The notes: generated from the letters alone by a model not told the origin. A DNA stretch of 64,000 nt from Bradyrhizobiaceae bacterium Ga0074131 (GCA_001464035.1 LNEC01000012.1:230038-294037), one strand, 5' to 3'. Counted from the stretch's first letter, positions 17,453 to 26,244 are shown. Program-made: numbers and translations.

Positions 17453-17728
17453 TCAGTGCCTCCTCAGCAAGAAACCAACGACGACGCCGAGCGCGAAGGT
17501 GGCGGCAAGCGACGTGACCGGACGATCTGAGATCAGTTTTGCCAAGTGATCTTCCTGCTCGCTCAGGGTTTCGCCCAGATCATTCAGTGCTGCCTTGATC
17601 TGGTCGGCGAGGGCATCGGCGTGGCTCCTGGAGGCGTCAAGAATTCCATCGCCCGTGGTATTGAGAATACGCGATACGTCGCTCTTGAGCGCCTGGAGCT
17701 CAGCTCTCAACTCGCTTGAACCAAACAT
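17453..17728 (-). CDS. DUF883/ElaB-YqjD-like membrane-anchored protein
   Basis: A 91-residue protein from ATG 17728. It has an N-terminal coiled-coil/helical region (SELRAELQALKSDVSRIL ... LGETLSEQEDHLAKLI) and a short C-terminal membrane anchor (ATFALGVVVGFLLRRH) typical of ElaB/YqjD proteins, some of which bind ribosomes at the inner membrane. ATG 17749 is open too. ATG 17728 is better because AAAGG precedes it and its distance to the FNR/FixK box centre is 67.5 bases with a TAGAGT -10-like element, matching the cytochrome gene exactly. It is first in the unit with the holin-like and hypothetical genes. Confidence 0.75.
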   Translation of the reverse strand: MFGSSELRAELQALKSDVSRILNTTGDGILDASRSHADALADQIKAALNDLGETLSEQEDHLAKLISDRPVTSLAATFALGVVVGFLLRRH

Positions 17729-17788
17729 CGATGCGTACCTTTGCTGCATGATTTGGATGCAACTCTACGCGGGAAGACGGTGCAGCTA

Positions 17789-17802
17789 TTGATTTGCGTC
17801 AA
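17789..17802. promoter_or_regulatory. FNR/FixK operator (TTGAT-N4-GTCAA)
   Basis: TTGATTTGCGTCAA stands between the leftward DUF883-like operon and the rightward Mla-type transporter operon. The leftward -10-like TAGAGT (17767-17762) begins 21 bases from the box. The rightward start is 122.5 bases from the box centre. Confidence 0.85.
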
Positions 17803-17917
17803 CAGCGTATTATCGGCTATCGCCGTCTTGAGGCAGGTCAATTTGCATGCCGCCTCAAGCCTTAGGGATTAAGCGTCTCAGGGAGCGAACCTTTCTCACG
17901 GAAGAGGAACCAAGATC

Positions 17918-19054
17918 TTGGCGTCCCCACCCCTGTTAACGGCCACGCCCTTGGGCGATGTGCTTGAACTGCGTCCGGCCGGGTCCTGGACAGCAGCCAA
18001 TGTATCGAGCCTTGAGGCTCTGTCCGACGCGGTCGCCTCCCAAATGGAACGGTCGAGAACCATCAGGGTGGATATGGCGGGCGTGCGCGAGCTCGACACG
18101 CTCGGGGCGTGGCTGCTCGAAAAGCTGACGCGGCGCGCGACATCGGCCGGCCGTCAGGTAGAGGTTACCGGCGTTGCCGATGACTATGCCGGCTTGATCG
18201 AGGAGGTCCGTCAGGTCAATCGTCTCAGTCCTGCCGCGGCGCCGGCGCTGAATCCGGTCGTAGCGCGAGTGAACGAAATCGGTCGCTCCGCCGTCAGCGC
18301 TATGGAGGACGTGTCCGTGTTCCTGCAGATGCTGGGCTCGCTTTTCAAGGCGCTCCTCGGCATATTGCGCCGGCCGCGATCGCTGCGGCTGACGTCGCTG
18401 GTCTATCAGCTCTACCGGGTCGGATGGCAGGCGATCCCGATTGTCGTGCTGATCACATTCCTGATCGGCGCGATCATCGCGCAGCAGGGTTTCTTCCATT
18501 TTCGCAAATTTGGCGCTGATTCCTACGTCGTCGACATGGTCGGCATTCTGGTGCTGCGTGAGCTAGGTGTGCTGATCGTGGCGATCATGGTTGCTGGCCG
18601 CTCCGGTAGCGCCTATACCGCCGAGCTCGGCTCGATGAAGATGCGCGAGGAGATCGACGCGCTGTCGACCATGGGTCTCGACCCCGTGGAAGTGCTGATT
18701 TTGCCCCGCATCATCGCGTTGGTTTTGGCGCTGCCGATCCTGAGTTTTATTGGATCGATGGCTGCACTCTATGGCGGCGGTCTTGTCGCACAGTTCTATG
18801 GCGGCATGGGGCCACCGATCTACATGGCACGTCTGCACGAGGCCGTATCAGTCACGCACTTCGAGGTCGGCATTCTCAAGGCTCCGTTCATGGCGCTGGT
18901 GATCGGCATCGTCGCCTGCAGCGAAGGCTTACGGGTGAAGGGAAGCGCCGAGTCGCTTGGCAAGCAGACCACCACCTCGGTCGTGAAATCGATCTTTCTG
19001 GTGATCGTGCTCGATGGGCTGTTTGCGGTCTTCTTTGCGTCGATCGGAATGTAG
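17918..19054 (+). CDS. MlaE-family ABC transporter permease with N-terminal STAS-like domain
   Basis: A 378-residue inner-membrane permease of the Mla/MCE phospholipid transport type. Residues about 8-100 form a STAS-like domain (MlaB-type, VDMAGVRELDTLGAWLL). The rest has five or six membrane segments with the MlaE core (LVLRELGVLIVAIMVAGRSGSAYTAELG shortened here as RELG...RSGSAYTAELG) and PVEVLILPRI. TTG 17918 has AGAGGAA eight bases upstream, so a TTG start is likely. It begins a three-gene operon with MlaF- and MlaD-like genes. The FNR/FixK box lies 116 bases upstream, which would make lipid transport oxygen-responsive. Confidence 0.9.
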   Translation: MASPPLLTATPLGDVLELRPAGSWTAANVSSLEALSDAVASQMERSRTIRVDMAGVRELDTLGAWLLEKLTRRATSAGRQVEVTGVADDYAGLIEEVRQVNRLSPAAAPALNPVVARVNEIGRSAVSAMEDVSVFLQMLGSLFKALLGILRRPRSLRLTSLVYQLYRVGWQAIPIVVLITFLIGAIIAQQGFFHFRKFGADSYVVDMVGILVLRELGVLIVAIMVAGRSGSAYTAELGSMKMREEIDALSTMGLDPVEVLILPRIIALVLALPILSFIGSMAALYGGGLVAQFYGGMGPPIYMARLHEAVSVTHFEVGILKAPFMALVIGIVACSEGLRVKGSAESLGKQTTTSVVKSIFLVIVLDGLFAVFFASIGM

Positions 19055-19056
19055 CG

Positions 19057-19836
19057 ATGCAGGAATTGTCCCCGCAGTTTGCAATTCGCGTACGCGACCT
19101 CGTGGTCGGCTTCGGCAAAACGGTCGTGATCAACCATCTGTCGCTCGACGTCCGCAGGGGCGAAATCCTCGGCTTGGTCGGTGCCTCTGGCGGCGGGAAG
19201 TCGGTCTTGATGCGAACCATCATCGGGTTGATTCCGCGCAGGAGTGGAGAAATCGAGGTGATGGGCTCCATGATCGGCGGCGCCAACGAGCGCACCACCC
19301 AGGCAGCTGCCGGAAGATGGGGTATTTTGTTTCAGCAAGGCGCGCTCTTTTCCTCGCTCACGGTGAGACAGAACATCCAGTTTCCCTTGCGAGAAAATCT
19401 CGTGCTGTCGCAAGTGTTGATGGACGAGATCGCCACCGCCAAGCTCGAAATGGTTGGGCTGAAGCCGGATGATGGCGACAAATTTCCGGCCGAATTATCG
19501 GGTGGCATGACGAAACGCGTGGCACTGGCCCGGGCGCTGGCGCTCGATCCGGCAATCGTATTTCTCGACGAACCGACCTCGGGCCTCGACCCGATTGCGG
19601 CGGGTGATTTCGACGCCCTGATCCAGACGTTGCAGAAAACTCTGGGGCTGACGGTGTTCATGGTCACCCACGATCTCGCCAGTCTCAATACCGTCTGCGA
19701 TCGCGTCGCGGCGCTGGCGGATGGCAAGATCGTCGCTATCGGACCGATGCGCGAGCTGCTTCAATCCGAGCACCCCTGGGTACGGGCCTATTTTCACGGC
19801 AAGCGGTCCCAGATGCTGCAACCCAAAGCGAGTTAA
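19057..19836 (+). CDS. MlaF-family ABC transporter ATP-binding protein
   Basis: A 259-residue ATPase that powers the MlaE-type permease. Walker A is GASGGGKS (42-49), the signature is LSGGMTKRVALARA (147-160) and Walker B with D-loop is VFLDEPTSGLDP. The LSGGM variant of the signature is typical of the MlaF family. It starts two bases after the permease stop and ends three bases before the MCE gene, so the three are one unit. Confidence 0.93.
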   Translation: MQELSPQFAIRVRDLVVGFGKTVVINHLSLDVRRGEILGLVGASGGGKSVLMRTIIGLIPRRSGEIEVMGSMIGGANERTTQAAAGRWGILFQQGALFSSLTVRQNIQFPLRENLVLSQVLMDEIATAKLEMVGLKPDDGDKFPAELSGGMTKRVALARALALDPAIVFLDEPTSGLDPIAAGDFDALIQTLQKTLGLTVFMVTHDLASLNTVCDRVAALADGKIVAIGPMRELLQSEHPWVRAYFHGKRSQMLQPKAS

Positions 19837-19839
19837 GAG

Positions 19840-20943
19840 ATGGAAACACGCGCTCCCTTCGTCGTTGTCGGCGCCTTCGTGCTGGCGGCCATCATCGCCG
19901 TGTTTGGCTTCGTCTACTGGCTCCACAATACCGGGGGGCTGGGTCCCCGCACGACCTACCATGTCCAGTTCGACGGTTCGGTGCCGGGGTTGCTGATAGG
20001 CGCTGCGGTGTTGTTCAACGGCATCCGCGTCGGCGAGGTGACGGATCTCGGGCTTGCGCCGGACAATCCACGCCGTGTCAATGCGACGATCTCGGTTGCC
20101 TCAAGGACGCCGGTGCGCTCCGACACCAAGGTCGGTTTGGAGTTCCAGGGTCTGACCGGCGTTCCCGTCATTGCGCTGGAAGGTGGTGCGCTGCTGGCGA
20201 ATTCCGGTGTGGTGCCAACGCTGATAGCGGACCCAGGCGCGGGCCAGAGCATGACCCAGGCTGCCCGAGACGCAATGCGCAAGGTAGATTCCGTGCTGGC
20301 TGAAAATTCGGAGCCGTTGAAGAAAACCATCGCCAACCTGCAGACTTTCACGGATGGGCTGGCACGCAACACCGGCAAGCTTGACAGCATCATCGTCGGC
20401 CTGGAGAAGCTCACCGGCGGCGGCGCGCCGGCGCAAAAGATCACCTTCGATCTGAGCGCGCCGCAAGATTTCGGGCTGGCGGGCAAAACCCTCTCCGGCC
20501 AATTGGCGATCCCGGAGCCCACCGCGGTGGCGATGCTGCAGACGCAGCGCATGCTATTTTCACCGGCAAGGGAATATCCAGGATTTGCGGACGTTATCTG
20601 GGCGGACAGCATCCCGAAACTGCTGCAGTCCAAGTTGATTGAAAGCTTCGAGAACTACGATATCGCGCACGCCCCGCTGCGTACCGCGGATATCGGAGAG
20701 GCGGACTACCAGCTTCTGATCGATGTCAGGCGCTTTCGGATAGATGTGGATGCGGGGTCTGCGGCCGAGATCGGATTGTCGGCGCGGATCGTCGACAAGA
20801 ATGGAAAAGTCATCGCATCGCGCCTGTTCGAAAACGGCCAGAAGTTAGACAAACTCGAACCGCCGGCAGCCGCCTCCGCCTTCAGCGACGCATTCGGTCG
20901 GATCGCGAAGGAAATGATCGCGTGGACCATGGAGGCGCTATAG
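19840..20943 (+). CDS. MCE/MlaD protein fused to an ABC-transport auxiliary domain
   Basis: A 367-residue protein. An N-terminal membrane anchor (about 7-29) and one MCE domain (about 38-120, VQFDGSVPGLLIGAAVLFNG ... VGEVTDLGL) form the MlaD-like part; a helical linker (130-190) follows. The C-terminal 170 residues resemble the PqiC/ABC_trans_aux lipoprotein-type domain (LLIDVRRFRIDV ... FSDAFGRIAKEMIAW), normally a separate lipoprotein. The fusion would link the periplasmic lipid conduit to its auxiliary factor in one chain. No MlaC or MlaA gene is adjacent. Confidence 0.87.
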   Translation: METRAPFVVVGAFVLAAIIAVFGFVYWLHNTGGLGPRTTYHVQFDGSVPGLLIGAAVLFNGIRVGEVTDLGLAPDNPRRVNATISVASRTPVRSDTKVGLEFQGLTGVPVIALEGGALLANSGVVPTLIADPGAGQSMTQAARDAMRKVDSVLAENSEPLKKTIANLQTFTDGLARNTGKLDSIIVGLEKLTGGGAPAQKITFDLSAPQDFGLAGKTLSGQLAIPEPTAVAMLQTQRMLFSPAREYPGFADVIWADSIPKLLQSKLIESFENYDIAHAPLRTADIGEADYQLLIDVRRFRIDVDAGSAAEIGLSARIVDKNGKVIASRLFENGQKLDKLEPPAAASAFSDAFGRIAKEMIAWTMEAL

Positions 20944-20974
20944 GAGCCGCGAAATACGACAGGCGTTGTTGGCG

Positions 20975-21292
20975 CTATTCCAGTGTCTTCAGAAACGAGA
21001 GCAGATCATGGATCTGGTCGGGCTCGAGTCGGAACTCCGGCATGGTCGGATGGCCGGTGACGATGCCCTCGGCAAGCGCTTCCGCTAGGGACTCAATCGG
21101 GTAACGTTTGTGCAAGGTGCGAAATGGTGGCGCGACTTTGAGCGGGCTTGGAGTTGTCCGGTCGATAGAATGGCAACGCGCGCAATTGGTCAGTGCGAAT
21201 GTCTTGCCGCGTTGCTCGGCAGGCGAGGCGGCCAAGGCCGGCGATATCAGCATCAGTGTCACCAGGGCTTGGCGCAGAGCAAATCGCAGCAT
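20975..21292 (-). CDS. Small class I cytochrome c
   Basis: A 105-residue periplasmic electron carrier. It has a signal peptide (cleavage near ALA-AS, about residue 21), a single CxxCH haem site CARCH at 37-41 and the probable axial Met84 in HPTMPEF. It is convergent with the Mla operon and divergent from the FNR regulator. Its start is 67.5 bases from the FNR/FixK box centre with a -10-like TATCAG (21331-21326, this strand), so low-oxygen activation is likely. Its redox partner is not evident. Confidence 0.92.
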   Translation of the reverse strand: MLRFALRQALVTLMLISPALAASPAEQRGKTFALTNCARCHSIDRTTPSPLKVAPPFRTLHKRYPIESLAEALAEGIVTGHPTMPEFRLEPDQIHDLLSFLKTLE

Positions 21293-21352
21293 GGCGAGGC
21301 CGATCCATTCTATGGCGAACTACCTCTGATAGGGCGGTAAAGCCGATGGTCC

Positions 21353-21366
21353 TTGATCTGCGTCAA
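21353..21366. promoter_or_regulatory. FNR/FixK operator (TTGAT-N4-GTCAA), probable autoregulation
   Basis: TTGATCTGCGTCAA lies between the cytochrome c gene and the FNR-type regulator gene. The leftward -10-like TATCAG begins 21 bases away; rightward, TAAGAT at 21387-21392 begins 20 bases away, so both directions have suitable class II geometry. Confidence 0.87.
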
Positions 21367-21451
21367 ACGGGAAACGAACGATTCGTTAAGATGCGATCCA
21401 TCGGCAAGGTGGCCGCCAGGGCTGCAACCAGCGCCGTCTTGGGAGTGGTGC

Positions 21452-22165
21452 ATGAGGATTTCCCTGGTTGCCGGTGCGCCGAATGGAAAGGCTTGTAACG
21501 ATTGCGCGATACGCGATTTTGGTGTTTGCGCCGCGCTCGACAAGACCGACCTGCGGGAGCTGGAGCATCTGAGTCGCCATGTCCGTTTCGCATCCTGCGA
21601 AACCGTGTTCGCGCAGGAGGAAATGACGACGTCCGTCTATAACCTTTTGGAGGGCGTCTTGCGCCTCTACAAGCTGCTGCCGGATGGCCGCCGGCAGATC
21701 GTGGGCTTTGTCTTGCCCGGCGATTTCCTGGGTATGCCGATATCCGTTCGCCACAGCTTCTCGGCGGACGCGATCGGCGCTGTCACGGTTTGCCGATTGT
21801 CCAGGACGGCATTTGCACGCTACACTGAAAACAAGCCGCATCTTCTGCGCCGCATCAATGAACTGGCGGTTCGCGAGCTCAGCCAGGCCCGAGACCACAT
21901 GGTATTGCTCGGCCGCCGTTCGGCGGCGGAGAAAGTCGCGACTTTCCTGATCGGCTGGCGCGATCGGTTGGTTCAGCTCAACGGCCCGTCAACGACAGTA
22001 GCGTTGCCGATGAACCGCCAGGACATTGCGGATTTCCTCGGCCTGACTATTGAAACGGTGAGTCGCACCTTCACCAAGCTGGAGCGTGACCATGTGATCG
22101 GTGTTCTGCCCGGAAGCGTGTACCTGCTGGATCCGGCGCGCGCGGAGGCCATGGCCGCAGCCTGA
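21452..22165 (+). CDS. FNR-type [4Fe-4S] oxygen-responsive transcription regulator (FnrN/FixK family)
   Basis: A 237-residue Crp/Fnr regulator starting at ATG 21452 (GGGAG six bases upstream; the open frame to 21353 overlaps the operator and is not used). Cys15, Cys18 and Cys26 (C-x2-C-x7-C) plus Cys114 supply four potential iron-sulfur ligands, so it should sense oxygen directly, unlike FixK2. The effector-like domain spans about 35-150. The helix-turn-helix MNRQDIADFLGLTIETVSRTF carries the E-x2-S-R recognition residues that read TTGA half-sites. It is the natural candidate to act at the four palindromes in this window, including its own promoter. Confidence 0.93.
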   Translation: MRISLVAGAPNGKACNDCAIRDFGVCAALDKTDLRELEHLSRHVRFASCETVFAQEEMTTSVYNLLEGVLRLYKLLPDGRRQIVGFVLPGDFLGMPISVRHSFSADAIGAVTVCRLSRTAFARYTENKPHLLRRINELAVRELSQARDHMVLLGRRSAAEKVATFLIGWRDRLVQLNGPSTTVALPMNRQDIADFLGLTIETVSRTFTKLERDHVIGVLPGSVYLLDPARAEAMAAA

Positions 22166-22590
22166 CTGGAGGGGCTCGCGCTTTCCTGGGCCTTGGAGCT
22201 TTTCTGCAGCAGGCCGGACCTTGGGAGCCCGGCGTTCGCAAGGGATTGCCAACGAATAGAACAGCTGCGGTTGTTGTGAATTGGCCGAGCAGCAAGCGGC
22301 GGCGGTTGAGCTGGTGCGATAGGACGGCGCGCTTTGCGCGCAGGGGGGCGGGCGGCGAAGCCTCTGGAACTGGATTGCCCTGCAAAGGTTCACGTCGGCC
22401 CCAGCCGCGGTACATCCGTTGGATGTGTTCAACTCGATCGTCTACCACAGGCAACGCTGCGCCTCCGAAATTGTTACCCACTCACGCTCGCCGAATCCGG
22501 CCCCTCGCTTGCCCGCGCCCCCGTCATCCGCAATAGGCGGCTGTAGATGCTTGTTCCGCCATGAACTTTCGTTAATCTCAATCCGGCTGG
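22166..22590. other. Intergenic region without a convincing gene
   Basis: These 425 bases hold only short overlapping frames with no ribosome-binding sites or recognisable protein. No terminator with a T-run, tRNA or repeat is evident. The part next to 22591 should contain the promoter of the cyclase gene, but no clear -35/-10 pair is seen. Confidence 0.6.
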
Positions 22591-25500
22591 ATGGAGGGCC
22601 CAAGGGTGCCTTGTCAGGTTTGTCAGTCGACCCTGAAGGCCGGTGACCTGTATTGCTCGTCCTGCGGCGCGGTCGTCCCCGAGAATCCGTCGACGGCCCC
22701 GGAAGTCCGCGATCGCATCGCCGGCGAGCGGAAATATCTCACGGTCCTCTGTGCCGATCTGCAGCGCTCCACCGATTTGATCTCGGAACTGGACCCCGAG
22801 GCGGCGATTTTACGGCTCGAGCCGGCGCTGATTGCGATGCGCACTGCCGTTCGCCGCAACCGCGGGATCGTCAGCAAGGAAGGCGGCGACGGGCTGATCG
22901 CCCTTTTTGGGGCCCCGCATGCCGACGACAATCACGCTGTGATGGCCTGTCACGCAGCGGTCGAACTGGTTCGCCTGGTCAGGCTCCTGAACGATCCGGC
23001 GCTTCAGGTTCGTGTCGGGGTTCATTCCGGGTATGTCGTCGCCCACGTTGTCGAGACCGATTTCTCCTCGATCTATGAAGCCGGCGGTCCCGCGGTCCAT
23101 CTGGTCAAGCGGCTCGAGAATGCCGCGCAGGCCGGACAAATCCTGGTGTCGGAATCCTGCCAGAGCCTGGCCGCTGGTCTGGTGACTTTCAACGCGTTGC
23201 CCCTAAGGCGGCTGGAGGGATTTCCCGCGCTTGTTCCCTGCTACGAACTCGCCGAGATCAGCGGGCTGACCCGCTGGGGCGCCCGCTCGACCAGGGGGCT
23301 TTCGTCGTTTGTCGGACGCGCCGAAGAGATTTCGCTGCTCAATCGGGCGGCGCGGGAGGCCGGCTCGTCCGGACAGATCGTCGCGTTGGTGGGTACAGCC
23401 GGTATCGGGAAATCCCGAATGGCCCACGAATTCGTCGGCGCGTTGCGCGAGAAAAACTGGCAGGTGATGGAGGCGGAAGCCAACCCGCTGGAGCGGGCTG
23501 TGCCGTATGCATTGCTGAAGAAGCTGCTCCGGAGCGCGCTTGGGGTAGGCAACATCGGACCCACAGATCAAGCTGATTTTCTCGAAGGAGCTGCCCCTGC
23601 TCATTCCGAGCTTTGGCCGGCGGCGCTTTGCTCCGTTCTCGACCAGCCTGTCGCGGATGGCCGCTGGAGCGATCTCGAGCCCCTGTTGCGGCGCCGCGCG
23701 ATCATCGATGCCGTCCGCCATACGATCGGTAAGGTGATCGCGACGCAGCCGACCATCCTGCTTCTTGAGGATCTCCACTGGATCGACGGCCAAAGCGAAA
23801 CTGCGATCGAAGCCCTGATGTCGCTGACGGCAGGTCATCCGTTGCTGGTGCTGCTGACATGGCGGACGGAAGGCACGCCCGAATGGCTGGCCCAGCGGGA
23901 TGTGCGCCGGATCTGGCTGCGGTCGCTCGATATCTCCTCGGCAAATGCCCTGCTTGACGACCTGCTCGGCGCGGGGCCGGATCTCGACGCGCTCAAGGCC
24001 CGCATTCTTCGCCACACCGGACAGGTCCCGCTCTTCATCGAGGAGGTGGCACGGCAACTTCTCAATTGCGGCGTCCTCGACGCGGACGCCGGCCGTTTTG
24101 CTGCCGACGCGCCGTGGGAAGCGCTGGAAATCCCTCCCACGGTGCAGGGGGTCATTGCGTCCCGCATCGATCGCCTGCCGAGGGACGACAAGGCGCTTCT
24201 CCAGCTTGCCTCCGTCGTCGGACCGCGAATCTCCCCTCCTTTGCTGGCGGCCGTAACCGGTATGCCGGCCGTTGAGCTGCAAAGCCGCCTTTGGTCGCTG
24301 GAGATCCTGGATTTTCTGGTCGAGTCACGGTGGCTTGCTGCCCCGGAATACGAATTCGCGCACGATCTCATTCGCGAGGTTGCCTATGACTCGATCCTCC
24401 GTCCGCAGCGCGAGGAACTGCACCGCCGGATTCTGGCGGCGTTGGAGGCAAACTCGGCGGGACATGAGGATGATGTTGCAGAAGCGCTCTGTCATCATGC
24501 AGTCCAGGCGCAGGACTGGGAGAAGGCGGACAGATACGGACACATGGCGGCGAAAAAGGCGTTCGGCAGATCGGCGTTCCGCGATGCTGCCGGGTACTTC
24601 CAGATTGCGATGGGCGCGGTCGATAAGCAGCCTGCCTCGACGGTGCGTGAACAGCGAGCGATCGACCTGCGTATCGAGGCCCGGCTTGCGTTTGCTCCGC
24701 TTGGGAGCATCGAGCAATGGTTCGCTCTTTGTCGCGATGCGGAAGCGAGATCTGAAAAAATCGCCGATGAACAGCGACGGCTTGCGTCGATCGTCGCCAA
24801 GGCAGTGGCGCTGAACTTCTATGGAGCGCCTGTTGAGGCCATAGTGGCGTCCGAGCAGGCCGTTGCACTTGCCAACACCTTGGCCGCCACCGCTTGGCTC
24901 GGCTACGCCGAGTATGTACTTGGTCAGGCCTATTTCATCTCCGGGCGATATCGAGATGCAGAGCTGCTTCTAAACCAGGCCAGCATGCGGCTGGCCGGCG
25001 AACCGGAAAACGTTCCGCCGGGAACGACCGGGTCGAGTCTTCTCGTACTTTGTCACATGATGAAAGCCCTCGTCTATGTGTCGACCGGTGAATACGACAA
25101 TTCCGAGCAAAGCTCTCGACAGGCGAGCGATCTCGCCAAGAGCAATGGACGGCCGTACGAGATTGTAGCGGCGCTCTATGGACGCGGCCTTGTACAACTG
25201 GGCCATGGCAATCTCGAGGAAGCGGAAAGCGCACTAGATGAGGCCGCGTTCCTCTCGCGCGAGAATGAAGTGCGGCTGTTCTTGCCTCTCGTGTTATGCG
25301 CGCTAGGAAATCTGTACTTGCAGAAGGGAAGCGCTGCGGAAGCCAAAGATATCTTGCTGAAGGCCAAAGAGGAAGCAGAGGCGCTTGGTCACGCCAGCAG
25401 CGCGATGCTGGCGCCGGTCTATCTTGCTTCAGCGTACGCACAACTCGGTGATGTTTCCCGCGGATTGGAAGTTGCGCGGGCCTGTCAGGCGGGAGCAAAG

Positions 25501-25809
25501 CAAAAGGGATATCATGGGATTGAAGCCCTGGCCGCTTTTGCTCAAGCTCTGATCTTGTCCCTTCAAGACGGCTCCGCAGCGGAATCCACCGCTCAACTTG
25601 AGCGAACAATCGAATTGGCTACCCGCATCGGAGGCAGGCCCTTGCTGGGGACGGCGAAAGGAGCATTAGCCCGACTGTTAATCGCTTCAGGCAGGACTTC
25701 AGAAGCGCAAGATGAACTCGCCCAGGCCATTGAGCTTTTCGACAAGTCGAAAATGACTGCGCAATCGGAACGTGCTAAGGTAGCTCTCACCAAGTTGTCT
25801 ACCTTATGA
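22591..25809 (+). CDS. Zinc-ribbon / class III nucleotide cyclase / AAA-type ATPase / TPR signalling protein
   Basis: A 1072-residue multidomain protein. A zinc ribbon (Cys8, Cys11, Cys22, Cys25) leads into a class III cyclase homology domain (about 45-220) with both metal aspartates (Asp56 in CADLQRS and Asp100 in GGDGLIALF). A large NTPase module follows with Walker A GTAGIGKS (268-275) and Walker B-like LLLEDLHWIDG near 390, then a long C-terminal helical, TPR-like region (about 640-1072). The catalytic Asn of classical cyclases is His170 (GPAVHL), as in some relatives, so activity needs testing. A CRP-type regulator gene follows 0.7 kb downstream and may read its product. Confidence 0.88.
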   Translation: MEGPRVPCQVCQSTLKAGDLYCSSCGAVVPENPSTAPEVRDRIAGERKYLTVLCADLQRSTDLISELDPEAAILRLEPALIAMRTAVRRNRGIVSKEGGDGLIALFGAPHADDNHAVMACHAAVELVRLVRLLNDPALQVRVGVHSGYVVAHVVETDFSSIYEAGGPAVHLVKRLENAAQAGQILVSESCQSLAAGLVTFNALPLRRLEGFPALVPCYELAEISGLTRWGARSTRGLSSFVGRAEEISLLNRAAREAGSSGQIVALVGTAGIGKSRMAHEFVGALREKNWQVMEAEANPLERAVPYALLKKLLRSALGVGNIGPTDQADFLEGAAPAHSELWPAALCSVLDQPVADGRWSDLEPLLRRRAIIDAVRHTIGKVIATQPTILLLEDLHWIDGQSETAIEALMSLTAGHPLLVLLTWRTEGTPEWLAQRDVRRIWLRSLDISSANALLDDLLGAGPDLDALKARILRHTGQVPLFIEEVARQLLNCGVLDADAGRFAADAPWEALEIPPTVQGVIASRIDRLPRDDKALLQLASVVGPRISPPLLAAVTGMPAVELQSRLWSLEILDFLVESRWLAAPEYEFAHDLIREVAYDSILRPQREELHRRILAALEANSAGHEDDVAEALCHHAVQAQDWEKADRYGHMAAKKAFGRSAFRDAAGYFQIAMGAVDKQPASTVREQRAIDLRIEARLAFAPLGSIEQWFALCRDAEARSEKIADEQRRLASIVAKAVALNFYGAPVEAIVASEQAVALANTLAATAWLGYAEYVLGQAYFISGRYRDAELLLNQASMRLAGEPENVPPGTTGSSLLVLCHMMKALVYVSTGEYDNSEQSSRQASDLAKSNGRPYEIVAALYGRGLVQLGHGNLEEAESALDEAAFLSRENEVRLFLPLVLCALGNLYLQKGSAAEAKDILLKAKEEAEALGHASSAMLAPVYLASAYAQLGDVSRGLEVARACQAGAKQKGYHGIEALAAFAQALILSLQDGSAAESTAQLERTIELATRIGGRPLLGTAKGALARLLIASGRTSEAQDELAQAIELFDKSKMTAQSERAKVALTKLSTL

Positions 25810-25854
25810 GCTATTGCAGGTACGGCAAACTCAGCCGTCTATCAGGGGGAAATC

Positions 25855-26244
25855 ATGGCTTTTGCGCCCTATAGTGGAACTTTTGAGCAAATCATCAACC
25901 AGATGCTCGGCCCAGAAAACATCGCTAAGGCAGCCAGCAAGTTTGCGGAACTGGAAAAGCAGCACGGCCAGTACAGTTTTGGAAAGTTCATAAAATACTT
26001 TCTGCCAAAGCCGGAGGAATTCGCGAATTGGGAGAACGATTCTGGAAAGATCTCCGAACCGGTCCGCCGTCGCCTCACTGAAATCGTCGCGGCCAATCTC
26101 AGATCGTCATCGCCGTTGCCGATGCTGTTGAAGGTCGGAGACAACGTCGACGCTACCCACGACTTGATCGTGAAGGTCTTTGCTCATAACGGGATCATCT
26201 ACCTCGGCCTCCACATGCTTTGCCCAAATCCCGAGCTGAAGTGA
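25855..26244 (+). CDS. Hypothetical protein
   Basis: A 129-residue soluble protein with no recognised domain. AGGGGG five bases before ATG 25855 is a strong ribosome-binding site. Sequence features are an N-terminal helix (FEQIINQMLG), a Lys/aromatic-rich middle (YSFGKFIKYFLPKPEEF) and a C-terminal strand-rich end (DLIVKVFAHNGIIYLGLHML). It lies 45 bases after the cyclase gene and is probably co-transcribed, so it may be an accessory to that system. Confidence 0.7.
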   Translation: MAFAPYSGTFEQIINQMLGPENIAKAASKFAELEKQHGQYSFGKFIKYFLPKPEEFANWENDSGKISEPVRRRLTEIVAANLRSSSPLPMLLKVGDNVDATHDLIVKVFAHNGIIYLGLHMLCPNPELK

